This document shows, one piece after another, positions 50,164 to 59,435 of a stretch of 64,000 nucleotides of DNA; positions within the stretch are counted from its first letter, which is position 1; the number at the start of each line of letters is the position of its first letter. The stretch comes from Rummeliibacillus pycnus_B (GTDB lineage Bacteria; Bacillota; Bacilli; Bacillales_A; Planococcaceae). Location of the stretch: the NCBI RefSeq assembly GCF_050459865.1, contig NZ_JBCMNM010000012.1, positions 124,001 to 188,000 on the forward strand, in the 5' to 3' direction. Made by a program: the position numbers and the translations under genes. Under the pieces are notes generated by a model that searched no databases, had not been told where the DNA came from, and was given only the letters and a program-made list of their open reading frames with translations.

Positions 50164-51180
50164 ATGAAAAAACTTATAAAGGACTTGTTGATTACTGCAA
50201 TCGTTATAGGTGGCTGTGTATATGGATTCAAACATATTGATTACACACAATTAACTGAAAAAATTGTTACTGCCGAAAAAGAAATACAAAAAGAAACGTT
50301 GCAAAAAATAGAAAACCTCCAAGCGAAGCAAGAGGCTTCTAAAGAACAAATCAATGAAATAAAAGTGGATGAATTAGGAATTCCTAAAACAACGAGTGCT
50401 CCCAAAATGACCGTAGCAAGTGAATATAATAAAGATTGGAAAGTATATGAAGATCATTATAAAAACTTCACATTATCATTCTCAGATAAAAGCGGCGGAT
50501 ATGTTGCAGGAAATGGTCGTACAATATTTGATGCTACCATTGGCAAAACAACTTATAACGAAATAAAGCAAAAACTAGGTACACCCTTATCACAAATTCA
50601 AAAAGGGAACGTAATCTATCAGCTTTCAGGTAGTCAAGGTAAAGAACAATTAGTATATAACATTGATGGATACTATGTAACATACTTTATTGATAATCAC
50701 AATAAAAACAAGCTCCGTTCAGTTCAATATATTAAAAAGAACGTAGAAATGCAGAAAAATGGTTATTATGGTCAAGGTACTACGAAATTAAGATCAGGAT
50801 ACGAAAAACTAATGGTTGAACTTATCAATGAGAGTCGTGTCGAATTTGGCTTAAAACCACTAATCTATGATCATGGGATAACTGCGCAAGCAAGAAACCA
50901 TAGCCAAGATATGATAAACAATCATTACTTCTCTCATACTGGAAGTGATGGTAGCCAACCACAAAGTAGGATGAAAGCAGCTGGATATAACGAACATCTA
51001 TATGCAGAAAATATAGCATCTGGACAGTTCAGTAGTATTTACGCACATGAAGCATTAATGAACAGTCTTGGTCATAGAGAAAATATTCTCAATACAGAAC
51101 TTACACATGTAGGCGTAGGTGTGGCATTTGATTCAAAAAATGTACCTTATTATACAATTAATTTCTATACACCCTTCTAG
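50164..51180 (+). CDS. CAP-domain protein with CAP-associated N-terminal domain (YlbC-like)
   Basis: A 338-residue secreted or anchored protein. Residues 6-25 form a membrane anchor (LIKDLLITAIVIGGCVYGF). Residues 110-200 are the CAP-associated domain (IGKTTYNEIKQKLGTPLSQI). Residues 215-338 are the CAP/SCP domain (LMVELINESRVEFGLKPLIY, HNHYFSHT-like NNHYFSHTGSDG, YAENIASG, VGVGVAF, YYTINFY). Similar to YlbC/YkwD of Bacillus, outer-face proteins of unknown role. ATG 50164 has GGGAG in front. Confidence 0.85.
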   Translation: MKKLIKDLLITAIVIGGCVYGFKHIDYTQLTEKIVTAEKEIQKETLQKIENLQAKQEASKEQINEIKVDELGIPKTTSAPKMTVASEYNKDWKVYEDHYKNFTLSFSDKSGGYVAGNGRTIFDATIGKTTYNEIKQKLGTPLSQIQKGNVIYQLSGSQGKEQLVYNIDGYYVTYFIDNHNKNKLRSVQYIKKNVEMQKNGYYGQGTTKLRSGYEKLMVELINESRVEFGLKPLIYDHGITAQARNHSQDMINNHYFSHTGSDGSQPQSRMKAAGYNEHLYAENIASGQFSSIYAHEALMNSLGHRENILNTELTHVGVGVAFDSKNVPYYTINFYTPF

Positions 51181-51211
51181 TTTGTTACTATATAAATCTG
51201 TTCTGACTAGA

Positions 51212-51247
51212 AAATAAGACGTTAGTTGTATTAACTAACGTCTTTAA
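51212..51247 (+). terminator. Terminator of the CAP-domain gene
   Basis: AAGACGTTAGTT and AACTAACGTCTT, 12-bp perfect stem with loop GTATT, followed by TA and A; short T-tract. Confidence 0.65.
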
Positions 51248-51315
51248 AATGCGAAGATTATTCTTAGTCTTATTGAATAATGCCTAGTTTCTCAATAATC
51301 AAAAATTCTATCTAT

Positions 51316-52080
51316 TTATCGGACAACATTTTCCGTTTTAATCCCATACCATGCACACCCATTTTTATAAAGGATTTTTTCTACAATATCCGGTTCAAAA
51401 CATTGTTTTACAATTTCAATATCATTCGGATGAAAGGGTCTCTTAGCTCGTGATGAGGGTAAATCGGTACCAAACATTAAAGCCTCTGAATTGATATCAA
51501 TGATTTTCTTCATTGTATCGATCACATCAAGATGAACCCGCCCAAAGCCAGTTGCTTTCACTTTTATTCCTTTCTCTACTAACCTTAGTAAAGTAGGTAC
51601 ACCCTCCTGAGATAAGCCAAGATGATCAATCGATACTTTAGGTAATTTAGCAATAACTTGCTCCAACTCCCCTATTTCCTTTGCATCAATATACAATTCT
51701 GTATGCCATTCCGCTAACTCAAAAACACGCTTTGCTAACGTTTCAAGATTTGAAATCCCCTCTGAACCTCCCCTTTTTACATTAAAACGTATTGCACGTA
51801 CTCCAATTTTGTCTAATCGTAATATTTCTTCGTCACTTGTGTCAAATGGTAATTGTGTAACACCTACATAATTTGGTCCTAACTTTTTTAAAGCATTCTC
51901 TAAATAACTTTGATCAAATTTTTGAAAAGAACCAGAAACTATTGCACCACCTTTAATATTTAAACTTGAAGTTACATTAAGATAATCCGTAACTGTAAAT
52001 ATAGGTGGCATATAACCGTTATTTTGGTAAATTGGAAAAGCATCATCGATTATATGAAAATGTGAATCAAAAATCATCAT
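51316..52080 (-). CDS. Amidohydrolase-family metal-dependent hydrolase
   Basis: A 254-residue TIM-barrel protein. Metal ligands: MIFDSHFHIID at the start (His-x-His), the VSIDHLGLS His near residue 150, and FGTDLPSSRAKR (Asp) near residue 210. This fits the Amidohydro_2 group related to 2-pyrone-4,6-dicarboxylate hydrolase. Substrate not evident. AAAGGGGA before ATG 52080 sets the start. Downstream of it no partner gene. Confidence 0.75.
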   Translation of the reverse strand: MMIFDSHFHIIDDAFPIYQNNGYMPPIFTVTDYLNVTSSLNIKGGAIVSGSFQKFDQSYLENALKKLGPNYVGVTQLPFDTSDEEILRLDKIGVRAIRFNVKRGGSEGISNLETLAKRVFELAEWHTELYIDAKEIGELEQVIAKLPKVSIDHLGLSQEGVPTLLRLVEKGIKVKATGFGRVHLDVIDTMKKIIDINSEALMFGTDLPSSRAKRPFHPNDIEIVKQCFEPDIVEKILYKNGCAWYGIKTENVVR

Positions 52081-52166
52081 TATTACATCCCCTTTCAAAT
52101 TCTATCGTAAACGAAATTGCACGATTATAGAATTTTAAATATTTTAAGTATTGCCATAATATTTTC

Positions 52167-52200
52167 TTATATAAAAAAACTCGACATTTCCTTTTCAGAA
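52167..52200 (-). terminator. Terminator of ctaB
   Basis: CTCGACATTT and AAATGTCGAG stem with T7 on the minus strand, 20 bases past the ctaB stop. Confidence 0.75.
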
Positions 52201-52219
52201 AATGTCGAGCATTTTAACG

Positions 52220-53182
52220 TTAATGTAATTTTAAAAATAGACCAACGATTGAATAAATAATAACCGTTGAAAAAAGGATGGTCATATGGAACAGTGAATA
52301 GACAAATAGTAATGTCGCCCACTTCTTCGGTTCCTTTTTATGATATCCATAAATATTCATCACTAGCCATGCAATACTCAATAGTAATGCAACTAACATT
52401 AAACCTTTACTTAAAGTTCCAAGTAAAAAACAGCTAGCAATTAACAGGATTAGGTAGATATTTGTTGTAATGTATGTCCGTTTCATCCCTTTTGCTACTG
52501 GTAACATCGGAACATTTGCTGCACGGTAATCGTCTTGTTTACGTATAGCAATTGCATAAAAATGTGGCATTTGCCAAATAAGCGTAATAACGAATAATCC
52601 TAAAATCGCAGGATGCATAATGTCTGGATGAATAGCAGCCCAGCCGATTAGTGGAGGCATTGCACCTGAAATACTACCGATTTCTGTATTGTATACAGTA
52701 TGGCGTTTTGTCCATATTGTATAGGGAAAAACATAGAAGAATAGACCGGTAAATCCAAGTAATGCAGCTAGAGGTGTTGCGATATAAAGAGCCAACAGAC
52801 CTAATATCGTAAACCCAATACCAATTGTCCATACATATTTTAATTTGATATCACCTGTTACAGTTGGACGCTTTTTCGTTCGCTGCATAATGGCATCGAT
52901 ATCTCTGTCATATATATTATTAAAGGCACCTGCAGCAGCTATAATTAGCGCTGAGCCAATAATAGCACAAATAATATCAAGTATTTTATCCAGCGGGTTT
53001 ATTTCATACGTATAAAGTGCGAGTGTTAAACCAGCTATCATTGGAATAAGATTTGATTTTATAATACCTGTTTTAACCGTTTGAGCTAAAATATTTGATA
53101 TAGATGGCTTTGATACAGTGACAGCTGTATCTTGTGTTGCCTGATCTCGTTTTGTGTCACTACCCATTATATTATTTTTCAT
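52220..53182 (-). CDS. ctaB: Protoheme IX farnesyltransferase (CtaB/CyoE)
   Basis: A 320-residue membrane enzyme with about nine helices. The prenyl-diphosphate-binding motif NNIYDRDIDAIMQRTKKRP lies near residue 90-107 and the second aspartate loop AIRKQDDYRAANVPMLPVAK near residue 210. It converts heme B to heme O for terminal oxidases. The usual ctaA-ctaCDEF neighbours are absent, so this may be a second copy. Start codon is uncertain: ATG 53182 touches the AAAGGA site; ATG 53167 is an alternative. Confidence 0.9.
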   Translation of the reverse strand: MKNNIMGSDTKRDQATQDTAVTVSKPSISNILAQTVKTGIIKSNLIPMIAGLTLALYTYEINPLDKILDIICAIIGSALIIAAAGAFNNIYDRDIDAIMQRTKKRPTVTGDIKLKYVWTIGIGFTILGLLALYIATPLAALLGFTGLFFYVFPYTIWTKRHTVYNTEIGSISGAMPPLIGWAAIHPDIMHPAILGLFVITLIWQMPHFYAIAIRKQDDYRAANVPMLPVAKGMKRTYITTNIYLILLIASCFLLGTLSKGLMLVALLLSIAWLVMNIYGYHKKEPKKWATLLFVYSLFHMTILFSTVIIYSIVGLFLKLH

Positions 53183-53473
53183 TCCTTTTCATAGCAAGAG
53201 CGCCACTATATTATACCAACTATTTTGTAAAATTTCATAGTTGGTGATTTAAAATTGTTCTTCCTTTTAAAATAGCAAACAATACTACAATCATACCAAA
53301 ATTTTATGAAAATATATATCATTCTATATGAATTCACAATAATGACATGATTCCATCCATACTAATATAAAAATTAGCTCTATTTTCTTGATTTCCTCAT
53401 AATTTGTGTGCTTACCCATATACTTTTTTGTTATGAGCTTGCTTTGCTTTTACTGCAAAAATAGTAGGGTTCT

Positions 53474-53525
53474 ATCCACGAAACTAAGCTTCCAATCCAC
53501 GAAAAAATGGATTGTATCCACGAAA
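53474..53525. repeat. 21-bp intergenic repeat, copy set 2
   Basis: ATCCACGAAA begins at 53474, 53495 and 53516, exactly 21 bases apart. The middle unit carries TGGATT as in the set at 41282-41331, giving a short ATCCA/TGGAT stem. No gene is in 53183-53721. Confidence 0.7.
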
Positions 53526-53721
53526 CAGACAACTTAAGTCTTCAATATAGAAAATCTGAAATAGGAAATTTTATTGAAATGTTAACAACCATTAACACCG
53601 GAGCCTAGATATCTATATATGTTTACATTTTTCTTATAAGATGAAATATTACACAAAACCACAATTTCGTCTTATACTTAACATTGTTTGATTATTGTAA
53701 TTCGTTAGGAGTGTACATCAA

Positions 53722-54516
53722 TTGAAATATGGTTTTATCGGGCTTGGCAGTATGTCCACAGCCATTATTAAAGGAATGATTCAAAGTAAGCAATTTAATG
53801 CGAATGATATATTAGGATATAATCGTTCTTTAAATAAAACTGAGAAATTAGTAAATGATTATCAAATAACTGGCTGCACAACATTAGAAGAAGTGATGGA
53901 AGCAGATGTTATTATTCTGGGAGTTCAACCCCAATCTTTTCCTACTTTACTTCCAAAGGTAAATGAGTTATTAACAGAAGGACAAGTGGTCATCTCTATT
54001 GCTGCTGGAAAATCCATTGAATATTTGGAATCTGTCTTACCGAAAGCAACATCTATTATTCGAGTAATGCCGAACATCAATGCCATTGTAGGTGCTTCAA
54101 CTACATGCTTTACTGCGTCTTCAAATACAACAGATGCAGATAAACAAATGGTCACTACTCTTTTTGAAACAATCGGTTCAATGATTGAATTACCTGAAGA
54201 ACAATTCACTGTGTTCTCTGCAATCGCCGGTGCTTCTCCTGCATTTAGTTATCTTTATATTGATTCATTAGCACGTGCTGCTGTTCGTGCTGGGATGGAT
54301 AAAAAACTAGCACTTGAAATTGCCTCTAGTGCCGTATTTGGAAGTGCAAAAATGGTAATTGAAAGCACTGAACATCCATGGGAACTAGTCGACCAAGTTT
54401 GCTCACCAGGTGGCACAACAATTGAAGGCGTAACTTCTTTACAAAATGATCACTTTGCTAGCACCATTTATGATGCTGTTAATGCCGTTATTGAAAAGGA
54501 TCAAAAACTTTCATAA
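53722..54516 (+). CDS. proC: Pyrroline-5-carboxylate reductase
   Basis: A 264-residue enzyme. The Rossmann NADPH site is KYGFIGLGSMSTAIIKGMIQ at the start; ILGVQPQSFPTLLPKV, SIIRVMPNINAIVGASTTCF and the signature GASPAFSYLYIDSLARAAVRAG, with the VCSPGGTTIEGV end, match ProC. It reduces pyrroline-5-carboxylate to proline, the last step of proline synthesis. TTG at 53722 is the start (TTAGGAG ten bases ahead). Confidence 0.9.
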   Translation: MKYGFIGLGSMSTAIIKGMIQSKQFNANDILGYNRSLNKTEKLVNDYQITGCTTLEEVMEADVIILGVQPQSFPTLLPKVNELLTEGQVVISIAAGKSIEYLESVLPKATSIIRVMPNINAIVGASTTCFTASSNTTDADKQMVTTLFETIGSMIELPEEQFTVFSAIAGASPAFSYLYIDSLARAAVRAGMDKKLALEIASSAVFGSAKMVIESTEHPWELVDQVCSPGGTTIEGVTSLQNDHFASTIYDAVNAVIEKDQKLS

Positions 54517-54537
54517 TCATATTTAAAATAATTAAAT

Positions 54538-54584
54538 AAAAAATCCATTCCAATATGCTATGTTAATTGGAATGGATTTTTTCA
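54538..54584. terminator. Bidirectional terminator
   Basis: AAAAATCCATTCCAAT and ATTGGAATGGATTTTT, 16-bp perfect stem with an 11-base loop. It separates proC from the convergent gene. Confidence 0.85.
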
Positions 54585-55100
54585 TTTGCTTTTATCATTG
54601 TATTGTGCAATTTCCTTTGCGACAATTTTACATTGATTCATAAATTTCTTATAATCTCCTTCAATTGTTTCATTCGTATCCAAATTGGCATGAATTAATG
54701 CCTTTTCTAAAGCTAATGCATTTTGTTTATCCGCTTTCTTCCATTCAGCTAAAGTCTGACTAGTATTTTGAGGTAATGTTTGAAGTATTTGATTTATTTC
54801 GCGTAAATTTGATTTTTCTTCTTCTTTTAATTTTGAATGAGCAAAATGACGTTCCTGTAAGACAGCTCTGATAGCATTTTGAATTTTATCGGCTTGAAAG
54901 GACACTAATTCTGGATCTTTCCAATTATTCTCCTGTTGATTCCGAATCATACCTTGTAACACAACAAGAGGCTCCTGAATTTCCTCTATAAAGTAATTAT
55001 TTTGTTGAAAATCCTTGTTAATAAACGAATATGCAAGAAAACAGAGTGTCAATAAATTTGAAATAATTAAAAAGGCAATGAGCTGTTTGATTTTCGACAT
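54582..55100 (-). CDS. Membrane-anchored helical protein, unknown
   Basis: A 172-residue protein with one amino-terminal span (IKQLIAFLIISNLLTLCFLA) and an external helical domain rich in Glu, Gln and Lys (ELVSFQADKIQNAIRAVLQE, SNLREINQILQTL, FMNQCKIVAKEIAQY), probably a coiled-coil bundle. ATG 55100 has GAGGGGG in front; the open frame begins 12 codons earlier. I recognise no family. Confidence 0.65.
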   Translation of the reverse strand: MSKIKQLIAFLIISNLLTLCFLAYSFINKDFQQNNYFIEEIQEPLVVLQGMIRNQQENNWKDPELVSFQADKIQNAIRAVLQERHFAHSKLKEEEKSNLREINQILQTLPQNTSQTLAEWKKADKQNALALEKALIHANLDTNETIEGDYKKFMNQCKIVAKEIAQYNDKSK

Positions 55101-55257
55101 AATAACCCCCTCACCTATTATTATACTTATCTTCATTATAATAAAACTAGATTTTCAAATATTTACAAATCCTTAAAAGTAAACGCTTTCATTTCAATCC
55201 AAAATCTGTTATCTTTACAATACATCAATCACTTAGAAAAAATGGAGGCGGTTTACC

Positions 55258-55479
55258 ATGGAAATGAAATCAATTACTTCTTCTAAATTATCTTCAGTTG
55301 GCTATCAACCAAACGCTCTAATTTTGCGTATTGAATTTATTAAAGATGGTGTCTACGAATACTATGGTGTTCCCGAAATGTATTATCATGGATTAATGGA
55401 AGCTGACTCTCCAGGACTTTATTTTAAAAAATTTATCAAAGACAAATATCGCTATGTACGTTTGCAAAATCAATCGTAA
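55258..55479 (+). CDS. KTSC-domain protein
   Basis: A 73-residue protein that is a single KTSC domain: SSKLSSVGYQPNALILRIEF, GVYEYYGVPEMYYHGLMEAD then SPGLYFKKFIKDKYRYVRL. The family is small, beta-rich and of unknown function, often linked to RNA/translation or phage-like genes. GGAGGCGG precedes ATG 55258. Stands alone with its own terminator. Confidence 0.85.
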   Translation: MEMKSITSSKLSSVGYQPNALILRIEFIKDGVYEYYGVPEMYYHGLMEADSPGLYFKKFIKDKYRYVRLQNQS

Positions 55480-55502
55480 TTTTATTAACTGAATCAATAT
55501 CA

Positions 55503-55544
55503 TAAAGAGTCAACGAAAAACAATTTGATTTCGTTGACTTTTCT
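55503..55544 (+). terminator. Terminator of the KTSC gene
   Basis: AAGAGTCAACGAAA and TTTCGTTGACTTTT, about 12 paired bases with a loop of 12, then CTAATTT. Confidence 0.65.
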
Positions 55545-55690
55545 AATTTAGTAAAGGTACCGATCACTTAAACAATTCTGGAAATAGATTACTAAGTAAT
55601 TCCTTAGTTCCTTTTATAGGAAGCAGTTGTTCGTTTGTTTTGTTACCAACTAAACTAAGCGTTAAATAAAATATTCTTTACTCTACAAAG

Positions 55691-56173
55691 TTAAACTATG
55701 AATTTACTTCTTCTTTCCAATATTATTGTATCTTGCCATTCACCATCAAGTTGAGCAATTTTCTCTCTAGTACCAACAACCCGAAACTCAAGTTTTTTGT
55801 GAAGGGCTATACTTGATTTGTTCTTTTTAAACACAGACGATTGTAATGTCCAGAAACCTTCATTCTCACTTTCTTGAATCATTTTTTCCATTAGTAATGT
55901 TCCTATACCCATTCCTCGAGATGAACCACTAATATATATACTAATTTCACCTACACCTCGATACACTTCTCGGGAAGATATTTGTGTTAAAGCAATCCAT
56001 CCTACGACTTTTTGATCTAATTCTGCAACAAACCTTAAGTTTTTATGATGAGCCTTATCCCATTCTTCTATTGATGGGATAGCTGTTTCAAATGTCGCCA
56101 TTTTCGTTTGCAACCCTTCACTGTAAATGTGAAGGACATTTTCTAAATCAAATTCTTGCATGCTACGTATCAA
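55691..56173 (-). CDS. Arsinothricin/phosphinothricin N-acetyltransferase-like (ArsN1-type)
   Basis: A 160-residue GNAT of the PAT/bar group: IRSMQEFDLENVLHIYSEGL, TFETAIPSIEEW, YRGVGEISIYISGSSRGMGI (acetyl-CoA loop), TLQSSVFKKNKSSIALHKKL, EKIAQLDGEWQDTIILERRS. Such enzymes detoxify arsinothricin or phosphinothricin by acetylating the amine. Position at the end of an arsenic resistance cluster points to the ArsN1 type. TTG at 56173 with AAGGAGG eight bases upstream is the likely start; 57 bases after arsO, so it is co-transcribed. Confidence 0.75.
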   Translation of the reverse strand: MIRSMQEFDLENVLHIYSEGLQTKMATFETAIPSIEEWDKAHHKNLRFVAELDQKVVGWIALTQISSREVYRGVGEISIYISGSSRGMGIGTLLMEKMIQESENEGFWTLQSSVFKKNKSSIALHKKLEFRVVGTREKIAQLDGEWQDTIILERRSKFIV

Positions 56174-56230
56174 TCCTATTTCCTCCTTCATAAGAAATAA
56201 GACTGTTAGTGAAAACTAACAGTCTTTAAT

Positions 56231-57556
56231 TTAACAACAGCCACCTAAGCCACTATTGCAAACACCTGTCTCAGGTAGTTTTAATTCCAAATTGTTAGCA
56301 CTTTCTATATCTCCTGACAAAAATGCAATTATAGATCGAACTTGCTCATATCCTGTTGCCATTAAAAATGTTGGTGCACGTCCATAGCTTTTAGCGCCTA
56401 CAATATAGAAGCCTTGTTCTGGTTGTCGTAAAAGTTCCTCTCCATGCGCCTTTACAGTTCCACAACTATGTTCATTTGGATCAATTAGAGTCGCTAAGGC
56501 TGGTACACTTTCTGTAGTGGCATCAATATTCAGACGTAATTCTCTGTTTATAGAAAAATCAGGTCTGCTGCCTGTATTAACAATTAACCGATCAAAGCCT
56601 TTTAAAACTTTCTCCCCAGATTTATGCTTACCAATGATTTCGATTTTCTCAGTTCCTTTTAGAGATGAAACATAGAATGCTGTTACAACTTTAATTTCCC
56701 CTTCTTCAACAAGCTGGCGAATCCGTGTACCGAGCGCTCCTCGTGTAGCAAGCTCATCATTTTGTTCCCCACCATAAGCAATTTCAATATTTTCTTTTCG
56801 TAAAATCCATGTAATATCTGTATTAGGATTTTTTTCTTTTAGTTTAGCTAGATTTAATAACGAATTAATTGCTGAGTGACCTCCACCAATAACCGCAACC
56901 TTCTTATTTGCATAGAGGTTAGGTGAAGCTTCTATATTTGGTATATGATAATCAATTTTTTTATTTAATGCTTTTTCATCAGGAAGCCATACACTATTTC
57001 CCTGTGCAGGGTTTGGATTACCCCAAGTACCAGTTGCGTCAATAACCGCACTTGCCTCAAATTGTTTCACTGCTCCATTTGACTCTACATAAAGGATGAA
57101 TGATTGTTGATTACGATTTGTAGTTTTCATTTTGTCGTTATTTTTACGTGTAATGGCAATTACTTTGTGATTTGTATAAATAAATGGTTTCATATCTTCA
57201 ATTTCTGCTAAAGGTTGTAGATATTGGTCAATTAATTCATTGCCTGTAGGAATATCCTCATCATTTGGCTCTTGCCATTTGGTTTGTTTTAATAATTCTC
57301 TAGCCGTTGAATCGATATTAAATTGCCATGGAGAAAATAATCTAACATGTCCCCAATTACGTATGTTTGAACCTATTTCATTTCCTTGTTCAAAGAGTAT
57401 AAAAGACTGGTTTCTCGAAATTGAGTGTGCACCTGCTGCTAATCCAATAGGACCTGCCCCAATGATCGCAATCGGCAACTTAGATTCAGAAGTACAGCAG
57501 CCCGTTGTTGGATTACAACAACTAGGTTGGTTTAAAATTTTAAATGTTGTTTTCAT
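56231..57556 (-). CDS. arsO: ArsO-type flavin monooxygenase
   Basis: A 441-residue flavoprotein. FAD site AIIGAGPIGLAAGAHSIS near residue 35, NADPH site VAVIGGGHSAINSLLNLAKL near residue 215, NTGSRPD and closing YIVGAKSYGRAPTFLMATGY. The first 20 residues hold SCCNPTTGCC and the last residues CNSGLGGCC, cysteine pairs typical of arsenic-related ArsO. It is thought to act in arsenic resistance by redox of an organic or inorganic arsenical. GGAGGG precedes ATG 57556. It has its own ArsR-type operator. Confidence 0.85.
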   Translation of the reverse strand: MKTTFKILNQPSCCNPTTGCCTSESKLPIAIIGAGPIGLAAGAHSISRNQSFILFEQGNEIGSNIRNWGHVRLFSPWQFNIDSTARELLKQTKWQEPNDEDIPTGNELIDQYLQPLAEIEDMKPFIYTNHKVIAITRKNNDKMKTTNRNQQSFILYVESNGAVKQFEASAVIDATGTWGNPNPAQGNSVWLPDEKALNKKIDYHIPNIEASPNLYANKKVAVIGGGHSAINSLLNLAKLKEKNPNTDITWILRKENIEIAYGGEQNDELATRGALGTRIRQLVEEGEIKVVTAFYVSSLKGTEKIEIIGKHKSGEKVLKGFDRLIVNTGSRPDFSINRELRLNIDATTESVPALATLIDPNEHSCGTVKAHGEELLRQPEQGFYIVGAKSYGRAPTFLMATGYEQVRSIIAFLSGDIESANNLELKLPETGVCNSGLGGCC

Positions 57557-57573
57557 AAAAGTTCCCTCCATAA

Positions 57574-57591
57574 ATAAGAATTTGCTTATAT
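57574..57591. promoter_or_regulatory. ArsR operator in front of arsO
   Basis: ATAAGAATTTGCTTATAT, 16 of 18 bases the same as ATAAGAATATACTTATAT at the arsR promoter (59764-59781). It lies just upstream of the arsO start. Confidence 0.65.
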
Positions 57592-57598
57592 ATCTATT

Positions 57599-57644
57599 AA
57601 ATAAATAAGTAGCATTCGGCTACTTACTACTTATTTATTTTTTT
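57599..57644 (+). terminator. Hairpin between hesB-like gene and arsO
   Basis: AAATAAATAAGTAG and CTACTTATTTATTT arms, with an inner TAAGTAG/CTACTTA stem, then a T-run on the plus strand. On the minus strand it may end part of the arsR transcript before arsO, leaving arsO to its own promoter. Confidence 0.5.
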
Positions 57645-57667
57645 CTACTTATTTAAAAATTAGGCTT

Positions 57668-57949
57668 TTAACAACTAGTCGGTGTATAACCAACTAATAG
57701 TAAACCCATTTCGCCGTTTTCTTCCTCTGCATGAATCGTTACGCCTTCTAGCTGAGAGCTGATAATTGGATCAATTGCTACTGTAATACCATCTATTGTT
57801 ATTACTTCATCATTTAATTGTGCCTCATCTAAGCCGACACCTAAGTTAACATTACAACAGCCTGGAATTCCATAAAATCGAAGTGTTTTGACTTCTAAGT
57901 TTTCTATTACTTGTTTTAAATAATTTTTACCTTCAGTTGAAATATCCAT
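57668..57949 (-). CDS. HesB/IscA-like small protein of the ars operon
   Basis: A 93-residue HesB-type beta protein: TLRFYGIPGCCNVNLGVGLD, EVITIDGITVAIDPIISSQL and a Cys-containing end (YTPTSC). Iron-sulfur carrier members have three cysteines; here CC plus a final C. It overlaps the arsC stop by the TAATG arrangement, so the two are translationally coupled. Role in arsenic handling is known only from such gene order. Confidence 0.75.
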   Translation of the reverse strand: MDISTEGKNYLKQVIENLEVKTLRFYGIPGCCNVNLGVGLDEAQLNDEVITIDGITVAIDPIISSQLEGVTIHAEEENGEMGLLLVGYTPTSC

Positions 57950-58365
57950 TAGTCTAGCCCCTTTACAAATTGTTCTATACGAGATCCTATAGCATCTCGT
58001 ACTTCTTTAAATACTTGCCATTTTTCTTCTTCTGTACCTGGTGCTTTAGCTGGATCTTCAAATCCCCAATGTTCACGTTTAACTTGTGGTGGAGTCATCG
58101 GACATTTATCGGCTGCGTCGCCACAAAGTGTTACAACCAATGTAGCGCTGTTCAATGTTTCCATATCGATTACATCAGAAGTATGATTAGATATATCGAT
58201 TCCTACTTCCTTCATTGCTTTTATTGCTAAGGGATTCACTCCGTGCGCTTCAATACCAGCGCTTTTGACAACCCAATCATGAGGAAGTAATTTTCTTCCC
58301 CAGCCTTCTGCAATTTGGCTACGGCATGAATTACCTGTACAAAGGAAATAAAGTATTTTTGACAT
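57949..58365 (-). CDS. arsC: Thioredoxin-coupled arsenate reductase
   Basis: A 138-residue low-molecular-weight phosphatase-type ArsC. The P-loop is CTGNSCR (Cys 9 to Arg 15); the redox partners are the cysteines in VTLCGDAADKCPMTPP near residues 80-90. It reduces arsenate to arsenite with thioredoxin, which may come from housekeeping or from the trx pair at 17-18 kb. It lies 11 bases after the acr3 stop in the arsR operon. Confidence 0.9.
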   Translation of the reverse strand: MSKILYFLCTGNSCRSQIAEGWGRKLLPHDWVVKSAGIEAHGVNPLAIKAMKEVGIDISNHTSDVIDMETLNSATLVVTLCGDAADKCPMTPPQVKREHWGFEDPAKAPGTEEEKWQVFKEVRDAIGSRIEQFVKGLD

Positions 58366-58376
58366 TGGATATCTCC

Positions 58377-59435
58377 TTATAACTTAATAGTCTTAAAATA
58401 TTTTTTCTGCCATCGTAGAGCGACACCTACAAGCCCAATTAGTACTGGCACTTCTACAAGAGGACCTATGACAGCTGCAAATGCTGCTCCTGAATGTAAA
58501 CCAAATACGGCAATCGCGACAGCAATGGCTAATTCAAAATTATTACTTGCTGCTGTGAAGGAAAGAGCTGCTGTTACGGGATATCCAGCACCTGCTTTTC
58601 TAGATGCAAAGAACGATACAATAAACATAATCAAGAAGTAGATTAATAATGGTACTGCAATACGTAGTACATCTAACGGTAATTCTACAATCTTGTCACC
58701 TTTTAACGCGAACATCATAACAATCGTAAACAATAATGCAACAAGGGTTAGTGGAGAAATTTTTGGTAAAAATTTTTCTACATAAGCTTCCTTCCCCATT
58801 ATTTTGATTCCGATTAACCGTGTAAGTATCCCAGCTACAAATGGAATTCCTAGATAAATCAGTACACTTTTTGTAATTTCCCAAATAGAAATCGACACAT
58901 TGAATGTATCGAGTCCGAACCACCCTGGCAAAACATTTAAAAACAACCATGCAAATACGGGATACATGATAATTTGAAAAATAGAGTTAAATGCAACTAA
59001 ACCAGCCACGTATTCGGGGTCACCTTTAGCCAAGTCATTCCATACAATAACCATCGCTATACAACGTGCCAAGCCAATCATGATTAATCCTGCCATATAT
59101 TCAGGATAATTATGTAAAAATATGATGGCTAAGAAAAACATTAAAAACGGCCCAAGTATCCAGTTTTGGAATAAGGATAACGCTAAAACTTTTACATCTT
59201 TGAAGACACGCCACATTTCTTCATATTTTACTTTAGCAAGTGGTGGATACAGCATAATAATTAATCCTATCGCAATTGGAATACTTGTTGTACCGACACT
59301 TGCCGCATCTAATACTTCTTTAAAATTAGGAATAAGTAAACTAATTCCAATCCCAATTGCCATTGCTACAAAAATCCAGAGAGTTAAATATCGATCTAAA
59401 AAAGAAAGTTGTTTTGTTAATGATTGTCTGTTCAT
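58377..59435 (-). CDS. acr3: Arsenite exporter ACR3
   Basis: A 352-residue membrane protein with about ten helices. SLFQNWILGPFLMFFLAIIF, GLARCIAMVIVWNDLAKGDP with the key Cys (GLARCIAMV) and AALSFTAASNNFELAIAVAI are typical of ACR3. It pumps arsenite out by proton motive force. Its start overlaps the end of arsR by four bases (ATGA), so it is translated in coupling with it. Confidence 0.9.
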   Translation of the reverse strand: MNRQSLTKQLSFLDRYLTLWIFVAMAIGIGISLLIPNFKEVLDAASVGTTSIPIAIGLIIMLYPPLAKVKYEEMWRVFKDVKVLALSLFQNWILGPFLMFFLAIIFLHNYPEYMAGLIMIGLARCIAMVIVWNDLAKGDPEYVAGLVAFNSIFQIIMYPVFAWLFLNVLPGWFGLDTFNVSISIWEITKSVLIYLGIPFVAGILTRLIGIKIMGKEAYVEKFLPKISPLTLVALLFTIVMMFALKGDKIVELPLDVLRIAVPLLIYFLIMFIVSFFASRKAGAGYPVTAALSFTAASNNFELAIAVAIAVFGLHSGAAFAAVIGPLVEVPVLIGLVGVALRWQKKYFKTIKL

